64,000 nucleotides of DNA from Asparagopsis taxiformis (Eukaryota > Rhodophyta > Florideophyceae > Bonnemaisoniales > Bonnemaisoniaceae), in assembly GCA_030407315.1 (NCBI GenBank), contig JALQPE010002989.1, positions 62,001-126,000 on the forward strand. The letters run 5' to 3'. The stretch's first letter is position 1, and each line of letters begins with the position of its first letter. A program made the position numbers and the translations under genes. The notes under the pieces were generated by a model. It saw nothing but the letters and a program-made list of their open reading frames with translations, searched no databases and was not told the DNA's origin. Below are positions 29,997 through 40,700 of this stretch, piece by piece.

Positions 29997-32900
29997 CTAA
30001 TTCCATGCTCTAAACGCTGTCCCATAATGAACGTAGAGCTCCTGCCCCGGACGGATATCGCGGATTGCACGTACTACAATGATCTTTGGATTTTCTAGGT
30101 CCTTCGCCTTGAGCTTCTTCCCCGTCGAACCGCTGCTGTAGTTCGCGACAAACTCGACGTTGGCCATCCGCCTGGTGTCTTCCGCCGGAGTGTCCTCACC
30201 TCGCAAATACCGCGGGTCGTTGATGAACTGCGCCGAACAGAACGGAGCCGGAACAATCCAAATTGGATGCTCGATGTTTTCGTCGTCCTCCGCTGTTGCA
30301 TACAGCTTGATGGCATACATCAAGAATGTTTCCTTCGTTATCGCCATGTGACCCTCTCCGTACGCGAACCTCATCGACTCCTTGCTCATATCAGAGTACA
30401 CAACAGTTCCGTAGTATGCACATACTTCGTCGCCAACATTAAATGTCTGTTCAGCGAAGAGCCCTCTTCCTGCATTTGGATGCTTAATCAGCGATGGTCG
30501 AACGCTCAATTTTTTCGCAACACAATCGTGTGCCCGCATCACGCGAGGGTTTTCAGTTTGCAACCAGCGGCGCAGGGAAGGTGGCCAATAATGTACCGGT
30601 TTTTCCATGTGCTCGTGCGACGCAATCGACTCTGGGCACAGCTGCCAGAGGTACTGCCGAATATATTTCGGGAACCTCTGGTACAGGGGAAGGCCAGGTG
30701 GGGGTTCGATGATCCTGCGTTCCCTCTGTGTACGCATCGTGACAGAGGGGGACGCCAAGAACTTCTCAGCACTCTGTTTCGCTTCTGTCGTGACCCTCAT
30801 GTCAGTGTTGTTTGAAAGAATTACACGTGACATGACTGCACACAGCTTTGGAAGCGATCGTGCCACACACAATTTGTCCATGTCACTGCCGACGAAAACA
30901 CGGTGCTCAGGCAAGCTCATAGCTGCTTTTCCCGTTGCGAAAGTGCCAGAGAATGGATCGACAACAATATCACCAGGCTGTGAATGCTGGCTGATCAACT
31001 CCATCATGAGAGCGACGCTCTTCTGCTCTGCACGAACTCTGACCGTAGCACCGGTTGTGCTCCTTGTTCGCCACACCATCTCATTCGAATCGATGGCGGG
31101 CATATTGATGGTGACGTTGCACCACGCCGGGTACGTGCCGTCCATGTATCCGTGGTTCCTATAGGCCACCATCTCGCTTCCAGTCTTGAACGGAACACCT
31201 CGCTTCCAGAAGTGGATAGCGACCTCTGCCATGTTCATGCGTTGGTACCTCTTCCGCCCCGGCATTTGATAGAGGTGCCCAGGTAGTCGGACAAACAACA
31301 GAGGTACCTCGTCAACGAAGAAAACTGAATTCCGAACGACGTCCTCCTCCTCCTCCTCCTCATCTGCACTTTCTTCGCCACTGTGCTGCGATGCTTCGGA
31401 GTCCGAATTCATGTACGTAACCTCTTCTTCATCCGACCCGTCATCACTGGCAGCAGCACCGGTTGGGCCTTCTGACTGCGGTCCTTTGTACGTTTCCAAG
31501 TAATGGAACCATTCGTAGAACTGCAAAACGGAGCAGAACACGATGCCGTGGCCACCGGGGCGCAACAGCTCGTCAAACACTTCGATGCTAGCCTGCATAT
31601 CTTCTGCAGTTAGCCTGTCGTACGAAGAGTTGGAATCGTTCCTCTTACGACGAAAATTGTAGGGCGGATCAGTCAGAATGAGCTGAACGTTGCCCGTGAT
31701 GGGCACGTGTTCTCGGCTCTCGTCGACACTGACCAAATCTTCGAAAGGGACGTCGTACACCCGGCAATACTGACTCATTTTCGAAAGAAAGTCCTTTGCG
31801 AGAGCCTGCCCTTCACTTTCCTGCTCTTCTGTCGCATGGGGTGACGGTGACGGGGGAGACGGCCCTTGGGCAGTAAGACTGGTCCTCCCAGGTCCAAGTT
31901 GAAGCCTGGTTGTGTGTCTTGTCGACGGAACCAAACCTCTCCCTCCTGTGTTGCGACGAGTGGGAGTGTCATCAACCGGCTTGGGGACCTTTTCTGCGTC
32001 CGCGGCTTGTGGTGCCGGGCGGAGGACAGCCATAACGTCTTCGTCGAGGGTATCAAAGTACGTTGGCAGCTTGTCCGGATTTCCGCTTGACAAGTATATT
32101 TCCAGCGCCCCCCAGCGGTCGGACTCCGGCCAGGTGTACAGGTCCGGGTTGACGATAAGAAACTGCAACCGGTCGAAGAACTTCCTCACAAGGTCCCTAA
32201 ATGCACTGTGCTGCGCACTGGTTCTTGTCTCTACTTTTCCACCATATCCATCAGGATGAGATAGGGGAGCTTTGTCGTGGTAGAGATCTAGCTTCTGCTC
32301 CATCGGTGCGAATAGACCTTCATCGAGCACGTCAAACCAATGCTCACTGCTGTCGAAAATGATGTACGGCGCCATCAACTCTTCGAAGCTGGAAAACTTT
32401 GCGGCGAAGGCCACATCGGTCCAAGCATGGTATAAAACTTGAACCACGTAACAAGCTCGATTAGTGCTTTTCCGATGGGCTGGGACGCGTGCGGCTTCGT
32501 TCCCCTCCTCGGCCGCGTCGCCTATTCGGCGACGCGGCAGGTTCTTGTTGTGATTTCGGATGATAGACAACGCTTGGAAATACATCAATACCTCGAACGT
32601 TTCCGGTGGAGCAAGAACGAAGGCGCTTGGTTCCCCGCGCTGCGGCGCCTGTAGTGGCGAAGGAAGCATGTTACATCCAATAAGGAAGGTCTGCGGCACG
32701 ATCCCAGAAAGGATGCAGTGCTCAACCCATTGCCCGATACGCTCATCCTGTCTTGAAAACTCGGCAATCGGTAATGCCAGACGAACAATCTGCTTGGCTC
32801 GCTCAACGTTCATCTCTGCCATGACGATTTCGGCAACATCCGCCTCGACTCCAGCATTCTTCGAACGACCGCTGAAGGCCATGCTGAGTCGACCTTGCAG

Positions 32901-33188
32901 CGCCAGAAATTGTTCTTCTGTGCCCTGCGCAACCCAAGCGCCAAGGTCCGCGTATGTGAAACCTCCCGGCTTGTCCGTCAAGTCTGCGAAACTTGAGTGG
33001 GCGAACAAATCCAGCAAGAGGCGGAGGAAGTCTTTGCCAGCGAGAGTAGTTTCGCGGGCGGCGCGACCTACGTTTCGACGTGTACCCATGTCACTAGAAT
33101 CCTCCCAAGGGCTAGCGGGTTCGCGCAGAATTGGCACGGTTGCGTCGTCAACGATCGGATTGCTGTTGCGCCTGCGCTTATTCGTCAT
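29997..33188 (-). CDS. DNA amino-methyltransferase fused to SET domain (1063 aa)
   Basis: One uninterrupted frame. Residues 1-30 carry a KRRR nuclear signal; 30-470 are a helical region of unknown family. The methyltransferase domain has motif IV DPPY at 507-510 and motif I DPFSGT at 744-749. That order is the beta class of exocyclic-amino (N6-adenine or N4-cytosine) DNA methyltransferases. An acidic insert (about 581-618) separates the halves. The C-terminal SET domain (about 899-1063) has HPNAGRGLFA (903-912), VCAYYGTVVY, QFINDPRY in the place of the NH motif (Asp instead of His), NVEFV, and GQELYVHYG at 1048-1056 with the expected catalytic Tyr. SET domains methylate lysines, usually on histones. 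The predicted role is to write DNA and chromatin marks on or around the element. I do not know another such fusion. Confidence is high for both domains, low for substrate. Confidence 0.88.
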   Translation of the reverse strand: MTNKRRRNSNPIVDDATVPILREPASPWEDSSDMGTRRNVGRAARETTLAGKDFLRLLLDLFAHSSFADLTDKPGGFTYADLGAWVAQGTEEQFLALQGRLSMAFSGRSKNAGVEADVAEIVMAEMNVERAKQIVRLALPIAEFSRQDERIGQWVEHCILSGIVPQTFLIGCNMLPSPLQAPQRGEPSAFVLAPPETFEVLMYFQALSIIRNHNKNLPRRRIGDAAEEGNEAARVPAHRKSTNRACYVVQVLYHAWTDVAFAAKFSSFEELMAPYIIFDSSEHWFDVLDEGLFAPMEQKLDLYHDKAPLSHPDGYGGKVETRTSAQHSAFRDLVRKFFDRLQFLIVNPDLYTWPESDRWGALEIYLSSGNPDKLPTYFDTLDEDVMAVLRPAPQAADAEKVPKPVDDTPTRRNTGGRGLVPSTRHTTRLQLGPGRTSLTAQGPSPPSPSPHATEEQESEGQALAKDFLSKMSQYCRVYDVPFEDLVSVDESREHVPITGNVQLILTDPPYNFRRKRNDSNSSYDRLTAEDMQASIEVFDELLRPGGHGIVFCSVLQFYEWFHYLETYKGPQSEGPTGAAASDDGSDEEEVTYMNSDSEASQHSGEESADEEEEEEDVVRNSVFFVDEVPLLFVRLPGHLYQMPGRKRYQRMNMAEVAIHFWKRGVPFKTGSEMVAYRNHGYMDGTYPAWCNVTINMPAIDSNEMVWRTRSTTGATVRVRAEQKSVALMMELISQHSQPGDIVVDPFSGTFATGKAAMSLPEHRVFVGSDMDKLCVARSLPKLCAVMSRVILSNNTDMRVTTEAKQSAEKFLASPSVTMRTQRERRIIEPPPGLPLYQRFPKYIRQYLWQLCPESIASHEHMEKPVHYWPPSLRRWLQTENPRVMRAHDCVAKKLSVRPSLIKHPNAGRGLFAEQTFNVGDEVCAYYGTVVYSDMSKESMRFAYGEGHMAITKETFLMYAIKLYATAEDDENIEHPIWIVPAPFCSAQFINDPRYLRGEDTPAEDTRRMANVEFVANYSSGSTGKKLKAKDLENPKIIVVRAIRDIRPGQELYVHYGTAFRAWN

Positions 33189-33446
33189 AATGGAATGAGT
33201 GGAAATTCGGTACAGGATGGCGACCGCTCGGCGAGACAGTCAAATTTGACGACGTATCTCGTGACGTTTGCACTCTTTCGTGAGGAACACTGGTTGATAT
33301 CGAACGGAACAGAGTATACGGGTACACAGCACTGGAAAGGTCTTGAAACCCGTAACCGGTGTAGGTAATGAGTTGTGACGGATACGTGGTAGAGAAAAAA
33401 TTTTAAAAAGATTGTGATTCCCTGTCTTTGAGGGTTGTACTGCACG

Positions 33447-33476
33447 GCCGCCATGGCGGCTGTGACTGCAGTCACA
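33447..33476. repeat. Two adjoining perfect palindromes
   Basis: GCCGCCATGGCGGC (33447-33460) is followed at once by TGTGACTGCAGTCACA (33461-33476). They lie upstream of the methyltransferase-SET gene and just inside the right inner repeat. Confidence 0.9.
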
Positions 33477-33529
33477 TAGGTTGTCACAGGTGCATCACGC
33501 TTACCAGGTGAGCGACATCCGGACGGCCA

Positions 33530-33721
33530 CTGGACATGGGGATGTCCAGCTCAGATGCATTGCTGGCCAGACCAGAAATTCTACAATTTCGGGCAGAAAA
33601 AATATTGCAAAAAACATCGATTTCGGCGGTCGATTGTGCCGTACGGCACATCCCCATCTCAAAAACATGTTCACATATGCATGTTTTTGAGAATAGCCCA
33701 AATTTTAATTCAAATCAGGAT
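33530..33721 (+). repeat. Right copy of inner inverted repeat
   Basis: Inverted partner of 29571-29770. It starts at TGGACATGGGGATGTCCAG, keeps the palindrome GTGCCGTACGGCAC at 33636-33649 and ends CAAATCAGGA. The pair brackets only the methyltransferase-SET gene, leaving about 230 and 340 bp on the two sides. Confidence 0.9.
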
Positions 33722-33979
33722 GCAGATATTCGTCTTCTAGCATTGTCAGAACACATTCGTATAACCACATTTGGAGAACCTGAGCCCAGAGCTATCGGTT
33801 TTGGCGGGAGCTAAGCCATATCTCATATAATCAGTAACTACTTCCCGCCAGCTGAGTGGTGGAACCCCTGCTATTTCTACCAACGAGACATACGGGGTGT
33901 CAACTCGGCAATCGTATATGATTTGGGTGCTAAATTTATTCAAGAGACGAATGGGCTTCGAAAAGGAGCCCAACAACGT
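33722..33979. other. Spacer between repeat blocks
   Basis: No gene or motif recognised. Confidence 0.3.
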
Positions 33980-34315
33980 CTTCTTGTGATCCATGGGTAT
34001 AGGACTACTCTATTCTTCTCCAGGCTTCCACCATAGCCTCCTCCACCACCTCCGTTAATGGATCGAATATCCGAACCGCACCTCAACATGTTCTTCTTGT
34101 GATCCATGGGTACTGACATCTCACATGTTCTCCAGGCTTCCACCATAGCCTCCTCCACCTCCGTTAATGGAAAGAATATCCGAACCGGACCTGAACATGT
34201 GTTTCTTCTCATCCATGGGTACTGACATCTCACATGTTCTCAACATGTGAGATGCCAGTACCGGAGAAGTTCTCCAGGCTTCCTCCGTAGCCGCCTCCTC
34301 CACCTCCGTCTGTGG
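33980..34315 (-). repeat. Three ~110-bp tandem repeats, Gly-rich when read on the minus strand
   Basis: Landmarks ATCCATGGGTA and CTCCAGGCTTCC recur three times. One minus-strand frame reads GGGGGGYGGSLE at each unit. The flanking frames are broken, so it may be the remnant of a Gly-rich repeat protein gene. The third unit contains an extra inverted ACATGTGAGAT stretch. Confidence 0.65.
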
Positions 34316-34814
34316 GAATCAACACAACATCACCACTGCGTCTTACCTCACATCCACATCTCTCCGGGATGAAAACGGACGGACGAAATAGGGTTTGTTC
34401 CGCTCCGTAGACGTTTAGAATCTTGTTAGAAAAAATTAGACGAAAGAGAATGACATCTCGTCTCTGTCGCAATATGTTCCATTTTCAATTTCTCGGGTGG
34501 CACTCCCATCAATGCCTGGATCGAACCCTCTTCGATGGATAGGACAGATAGTGGAAGGCTTTTAAGCCTGTGACCAAGCGGCTATTGATTGGTTGGAGGA
34601 AGGAAATTACAGAGGAAATATAGCTGAGTACGGTGCTCGCGATAGCTGTTAGGTTAAAGTCAAATATGTTTTTCGATTATTTTTCGTACGGAAATGCCTT
34701 GGAAAAGACGATGCTTTATCGTTCTCTTGGAGGGAGTCCGTTGCATTGCACTCAATTCGAGAGCATCGTCATGAAGGAGAGGATTCTTTCTGCTTGTTAG
34801 AATCGGTTTAGAGC

Positions 34815-36100
34815 AGATAGCTATTGCATTACTGGCCAGCCCAGAACTTGTAGAATTTCGGGCAGCAAAAATATTGCAAAAAAACATCGATTTGGGCGGG
34901 TCGATTGTGCCGTACGGCACACCCCCATCTCAAAAACATGTTCACATGTGCATGTTTTTGAGAATAGCCCAAATTTTAATTCAAATCAAGGTGTCTCATT
35001 TGGCCAGAACGGCCCCAGGCACCGGCCGCCGCCCCGAGTGGGGTTGTTACTGGCTTCTATAAGCACCAACTGTAAGGCTAAATGGCGTCTGACGAAGGGT
35101 CGATTTCAGGCTCAATACGCCAGGGACAGGTCTTGGTCCTTGTTCCATCATGGTCTCGCCTCACTGTCTCACGACCAACCTCAAATGGACGTCCGGTGGA
35201 TGTCCAGCTCAGATGCATTGCTGGTCAGCCCAGAAATTCTACAATTTCGGGCACAAAAAAATATTGCAAAAAACATCGATTTCAGCGGTCGATTGTGCCG
35301 TACGGCACACCCCCATCTCAAAAACATGTTCACATGTGCATGTTTTTGAGAATAGCCCAAATTTTAATTCAAATCAGGGTGTCTTAATTTGGCCAGAACG
35401 GCCCCAGGAACCGGCCGCCGCCCCGAGTGGGGTTGTCTCTGGATTCTGTAAGCACTAACTGTAAGCCAAAATCGCGTCTCACGACGGGTCGATTTCAGGC
35501 TCAACACGTCAGGGACAGGTCTTGGTCCTTGTTCCATCATGGTCCCGCCTCACTGTCTCACGACCAACCTCAAATGGACGTCCGGTGCATGTCCAGCTCG
35601 ATTGCACTGCTGGCTAGCCCAGAAATTCTAAAATTTCGGGCAAAAAAAATTGTAAAAAATCATCGATTTGGGCGGGTCGATTGTGCCGTACGGCACACCC
35701 CCATCTCAAAAACATGTTCACATGTGCATGTTTTTGAGAATAGCCCAAATTTTAATTCAAATCAAGGTGTCTAATTTGGCCACAACGGCCCCAGGAACCG
35801 ACCGCCGGCCCCGATCGGGGGCTATCACTGGCGTCTGTAAGCACCAACTGTAAGCCGGAACCGGCCACCGCCCCGATCGGGGCTATCACTGGCTTCTATA
35901 AGCACCAACTGTAAGCCAAAATCGCGTCTCACGAAGGGTCGATTTCAGGCTCAATACGCCAGGGACAGGTCTTGGTCCTTGTTCCATCATGGTCCCGCCC
36001 CACTCTCTCACGACCAACCTGAAATGGACGTCCGGTGGATGTCCAGCTCGATTGCACTGCTGGCCAGCCCAGAAATTCTAAAATTTCCGAAAAATCAATT
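34815..36100 (+). repeat. Tandem array of the inner-repeat family, period about 385-450 bp
   Basis: Units begin near 34821 (start truncated), 35203, 35590 and 36041 (last partial). Each full unit holds the same 190-bp core as the inner inverted repeats, with GTGCCGTACGGCAC at 34907, 35295 and 35683. A spacer follows with GGCCAGAACGGCCCC, CACCAACTGTAAGC and CAGGGACAGGTCTTGGTCC. The third unit has an extra internal duplication of about 75 bp, which explains the longer period. Confidence 0.88.
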
Positions 36101-36162
36101 TGGTGGCCCAGCATCTGCTGTGCCGAAAATTCCCGCAGTCACTTCTGATATACTATATCGTA

Positions 36163-36178
36163 GTAGTAGTAGTAGTCT
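36163..36178. repeat. TAG microsatellite
   Basis: Five TAG units in a row. Confidence 0.9.
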
Positions 36179-37489
36179 AGACGTGTTTCGCACTTGTACG
36201 CATCAGGGAAGGCGTCATGGAAGGTTGAGACTACGCTACTTGTGTACCGCGTCGTCTGAAATAGCGAGTAGTGTTTGTTGTATAGTTGTGGAGTATGCGT
36301 CTAGTGGTTTGTAAAGCTTGCAGAACGGGATAGGGATGTGGGTGGCCCTATTTTATGAATACATGAGTACCAATATTCAAGGGTGACAAAGCGGAAAGTC
36401 ATAGGCTCGTACATGTTTGAGATTGCATAGTGGAGAAAATATTTACATCGAAATTTACATGGAGCTGATGGAGGTATTAAGGATGAGGTATGAGAGGAAT
36501 AAAATTCTTCTGTGGTATGAAGATGTGTTCTGTGGGGGGATGGAATCTTGGGATGGTACAGGGGGAGGTGGAAATGTACGGAGTGCGGGTTTAGAATGGA
36601 GTGTGATTCGGAGAGGAGTGCCGACAAGCATATTATGGGGATTGGGGAGACGCTGCGGGGTGTTGGGGTAGTGAGGGCGGAGGAGGTGTTTAGGTGGGAC
36701 CGTAGGAGGGTGCGGTTGAAGTCGCCGAGAGGAGGGGGTTTTAGGAAAGCGAGGAGAATGAAGGGGAGGGGGTGGCGTCTGTTCTGGCTGTGGTGAGTGG
36801 GGATGTGATGGAGAAGAAGGGGGTTATTGTATTTGGGGAGGGAGGGGAGTGGGAGGAAGGGTGCGAAGTGGGGGGTTGATATGTGTTTCAGAGCGGGGAG
36901 GTTTCTGGGGATACGGCGGGGGAGCCACCCCGCAGTGCGGGAGCGTGGGCCGGTGGTGGTGGTGTATACGGTATCGAAGATGCGGATGGCGTGGGGGCAT
37001 GGAGCAGCTGAGGGAGGGAGGGGTGTAGCAGGTCGGGTACGGGATGGGGAGTGAGAGGTTTTGGAAGAGTAAGCTGCAGGGGAAGTTTGTGGAGAGGGCG
37101 AAGGAGAGGGGTTGAAGGTAGAGGAGAGAGGGTATTGAAGAACAATACGTTTCAAAGGTGATGGGGAAGACCATGGTCGAGGAGATACGGGGTGTTTTTG
37201 CCCTATTCTGAGGTATTATGAGGACTGGTTATACGAAATCTGTACGGTAGAGCAGAAAGTAGGTATCATACCTCATTCCATGATGGAATGGAGGTGTGCA
37301 CCGTGGAAGCGGGGATAGGTAGCTGAAAATGCGTGCTAGAGTGGTATTGGGGGTGTTTGAGGTACAGTACGGGGGAGGTGAGCACCAACTGGAAGGGGGT
37401 GTGAGCGAGAGGATGAAAAATTAAAGACGAAATTGGAGTCGACCGACAAGGAAAAATAGAGTGGTCGCCGTGATGGATGCGGACATCCA
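36179..37489. other. G-rich right subterminal region, probably non-coding
   Basis: The plus strand is strongly G-rich from 36530 to 37140, so long frames are open on both strands (for example minus 37155-36301, Pro/Ser/His-rich). No motif is seen in any of them. This mirrors the C-rich region at 21890-23260. Confidence 0.45.
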
Positions 37490-37738
37490 TGTCGAGCACG
37501 GCGGCAGAAATTTCTGGGCTCGAAATTTTTGAATTTCTGAACCGGCGCCCGTCCTAGGTGGACATAGACATGGCGGAAGTCCTTCCCGAGGGGGACATCC
37601 GTGGTACTAGAAACAATGGATGTCGCCCTAGTAATACTAGACGTACTAGACCGCATGGACGTCCGGTTCTAGGCGGACATCCAAAAATACTGGAGAACAT
37701 GGACGTCCGCCTAGTAATACTAGGTGTACTAGAGGTTG

Positions 37739-37772
37739 TGGACGTCCGCGTCCATTTCCGAGAACACAGACG
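37739..37772 (-). repeat. Right outer terminal inverted repeat
   Basis: Inverted partner of 21316-21349. The preceding 250 bp carry GGACGTCCG, GGACATCC and CTAGTAATACTAG motifs repeatedly. Confidence 0.75.
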
Positions 37773-40700
37773 TCTGGCCATGATATATACGTTGATGATG
37801 TATTTAACGCACTGCAGTCCTCAGATTCCGATCCATCGCAGCAAAAACACCACAACAGCACTTCGAAGAGGCCCAGTGGAGATGATTTTCATGCCGCCGT
37901 TCAAAAGGCGACAATGATGGCTATTCAAAATCAAAGAGAATCCTCTATTGGAGCACTAACTGTGCAACCGCGACGTCAGTCGACGAAACTGACAGAAAGA
38001 AAGATGAACAGTCGATGTCATCGCTGTAAGCGTAAAGGACATTGGAAGGGTGACGCAGAATGCCCCATGACAAAGCGTCGTAAAATAAGCAAGGTCTCTC
38101 CTAAAGACGGAGAGGCTGATGAGGCCATTGAAAAGCCTGTGGAAAATGAAGACAGCCTACATTTTCAGAAGTAGGGTCAGATGAGCTCCGATCTGACCCT
38201 AACCCACTGTTAGACAGCGGAGCACCGAACAGCATCGGTGGCACAGAAAGTGCAGCTGCATTGTGCAATGCTATTGGACTTCGGTTGATACTGAAGCCTC
38301 CTGAACAAACAATTCAAGCATGGTTGGGGGCCGAATATGCTCGACGCAAAACCAGTATGTTGTTTATGGAATCTGCCTGTTAGAGACATAGGCGGAATTA
38401 CAGGGTACATGCATTTCCACTTAGTTGCTGGTACTGAGCCGTTATTGATCGGGGATGACGTGCTGAAATGTTCGATGACTGATAACGTGTCTGACCGTCT
38501 GCATTTATTCCAACCAGATGGCACGCGTCTGACCTACCATACATACTGCAGCCAGGGTGGGAATCGCCGACGCCTGTCAGTTGTACCGCCACCACAGGAT
38601 TTTGAGCTCGAGTTGTCATCTGACATGCGTTCTTACATGTCTAGTCATATCAGCTATCTCAATAAGCATGGTCCGATGAAGTTTGCACAGCGGTTACATA
38701 ACTACTCACATGCGACAAGTGATGACATGAAGCGAATATGCAAGATGGCAAATATATTAGACAGACGTTTACAGAAATGCATTGACAATGTGTACTCCGC
38801 ATGTCATGTATGTTGCCGTACCGGCCGACCGAAAACGTCAAGGAAAGTGTCATTGAGCCATATAGCCTCGACGTTTAATCAATCAGTGCAGGTCGATTTC
38901 TTTTTCCCAACGATTCGTGGTATACGTCGTACGCTGTTGCACATGCGGGATCGCGGCACTGTATATTCAGAGATAGAAGCTTTACCGTCACGGGATCTGG
39001 ATGACGCTGCTGTATCACTTGATCGCACCTGGCTATCCCGTCATGGTGCACCTGGCACCATTAGCGGTGATCAAGAGTTCAACAAAGGGCCTTTCAAACG
39101 CCTTCTAAAGGCTCATGACATATTATTTGAAGCGCGCCCCGCCCGCAGACACAACAAGGTTGGCTCTTTTGAAAGAAAAAACGCTGTGCTACGTGTCATA
39201 CTAGATCGTATTGCGCAAGACTGTGACGAACTCACAGTGTCATCTGTGACTGCCAGAGCGAGCTTTCTAAGCAATTTGTTCAGTGGTTCCAAGCTGGCCA
39301 GCTCATTTGAACAAGCAAGAGGATATACTCCTGGAATTTGTGGCTTGCGTGGTGCGTTGGTGTCACCTGAATTAATATGCGCTCACGAGGAGAGAGTCGC
39401 ACAACGTGCACTACACCGTCTACTGTCGTCAAAATCACCCAAAGTCCTGTCACCCCATATATTACCGAAGGGTACAAAGATATACACGCTCCTGCAGAAA
39501 GGTGACTGGGAACCTCTGACAGTTTTTGAAGCACAGCCACACATTGTGCTAGCCCGACGTAATGACCGTGGACCAAACATAGCCGTTGCGTATGAGGACG
39601 TTCGCATCGCACCATCACAGGATATAAACAAGTCATTGGTGTAGATTGACGTCACGAACACGGACAGATCGGAGGATGAGGGGGGTGATGTGGACTCCGT
39701 TGCAAGCTTCGACAAGTCAAATGCAATGTCTGCAGATCATCCTACTCCTGTCCAAAAAAATATACCTTCCATGCTTACACATCGTCGAAGTATAGGCGAT
39801 GCATCGCGAGATGTCGGTCAATACATCTCCACAACCCCTCCTCGTCCGGGCACGCTTCTGGAGACCAATGAGCAGCAAGTTCTTGAAAAGATCAAATCTG
39901 TCATTGGCAATGCACAGGTTACTGTTAGCAAACTCAGCTTTGCACCTGAGTGGGCAGTACAGAATGCTTTTAATGCAGAGCTGGAAAACTGGAAGGGAAT
40001 CTATAGTGAAATGCCTGAGTCTGAAGTGGCATTTAATGCCAACGTCATCAGATCACACACGGTGTACAAGATTAAGTCTGATGAGCAAGCAAAACTGAAG
40101 CTAAAGGCGCGTATTGTTGCGCATGGAAATGAGGAAAAGGACCGTGATGCAGTCCGAAAAGACTCTGCCGCTGCGCAGTTTGTTATAATTAGGCTGCTGC
40201 TTTCTACAGCCGCACTGCGAGGCTTCCGGCTAGGAAAAATTGACGTCAAGAAAGCTTACTTACAAAGTGGTCCTATTAAGCGCGAGATATACGTCAGGCC
40301 GCCTCGAGAATCGAATTCCGCGTCGGATGCATACCCAAAAAGGGTTATATTATGGAAGCTTCTGAAGCATCCATACGGAATTGTAGAGGCTGGCCGCCAG
40401 TAGCAACTGGTGGCAGAATCATGGCTACTTGAGCAGATGATGTTTGAAAGAGTCCCTGGCCTGTCACAGATATTTACTAAGCGTGACAAGAACGGCCATA
40501 TTACAGTCATGCTGACTAAAGTCATTGATGACTTCCTAGTAGCTGGCAGTGTGTCAGACATCTCAAGTTTCGTCCAGAGTGCAAAGCAACAGTTTGAGAT
40601 TGGTTGCGTTGTCATCGATGACAACATCAAGTATAATGGCACAGAAATCGAGCAAGCATCTACCGGTAGCATTAAGCTATCTATGCATGAGTACTGTGGC

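Larger units (their letters stand above)
21316..37772. mobile_element. Candidate 16.5-kb DNA transposon with methyltransferase-SET cargo
   Basis: The ends 21316-21349 and 37739-37772 are inverted copies of one 34-bp sequence (32 matches by eye) beginning CGTCTGTGTT and containing GGACGCGGACGTCC. Both are followed inward by further GGAYRTCC and CTCTAGTAC/ATACTAGG motifs, as in CACTA-type subterminal repeats. Between them lie a Plavaka/CACTA-like transposase, a coiled-coil protein and a methyltransferase-SET protein. Left subterminal DNA is C-rich and right subterminal DNA is G-rich on the plus strand, as expected for mirrored ends. No target duplication is evident. Alternatives are two unrelated small elements in opposite orientation, or nested insertions, especially as an inner inverted pair surrounds the methyltransferase gene. 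Confidence 0.5.

Noticed and set aside
36301..37155. 285-codon minus-strand open frame rich in Pro, Ser and His
   Set aside because: The region is G-rich on the plus strand, so stops are rare in all minus frames; overlapping frames are also open and none has a motif.
40401..40403. TAG followed by CAA CTG as a possible read-through stop
   Set aside because: The codon sits where Copia reverse transcriptases have Trp of the GRQW motif, so a TGG-to-TAG mutation is simpler, and other frame defects show decay.
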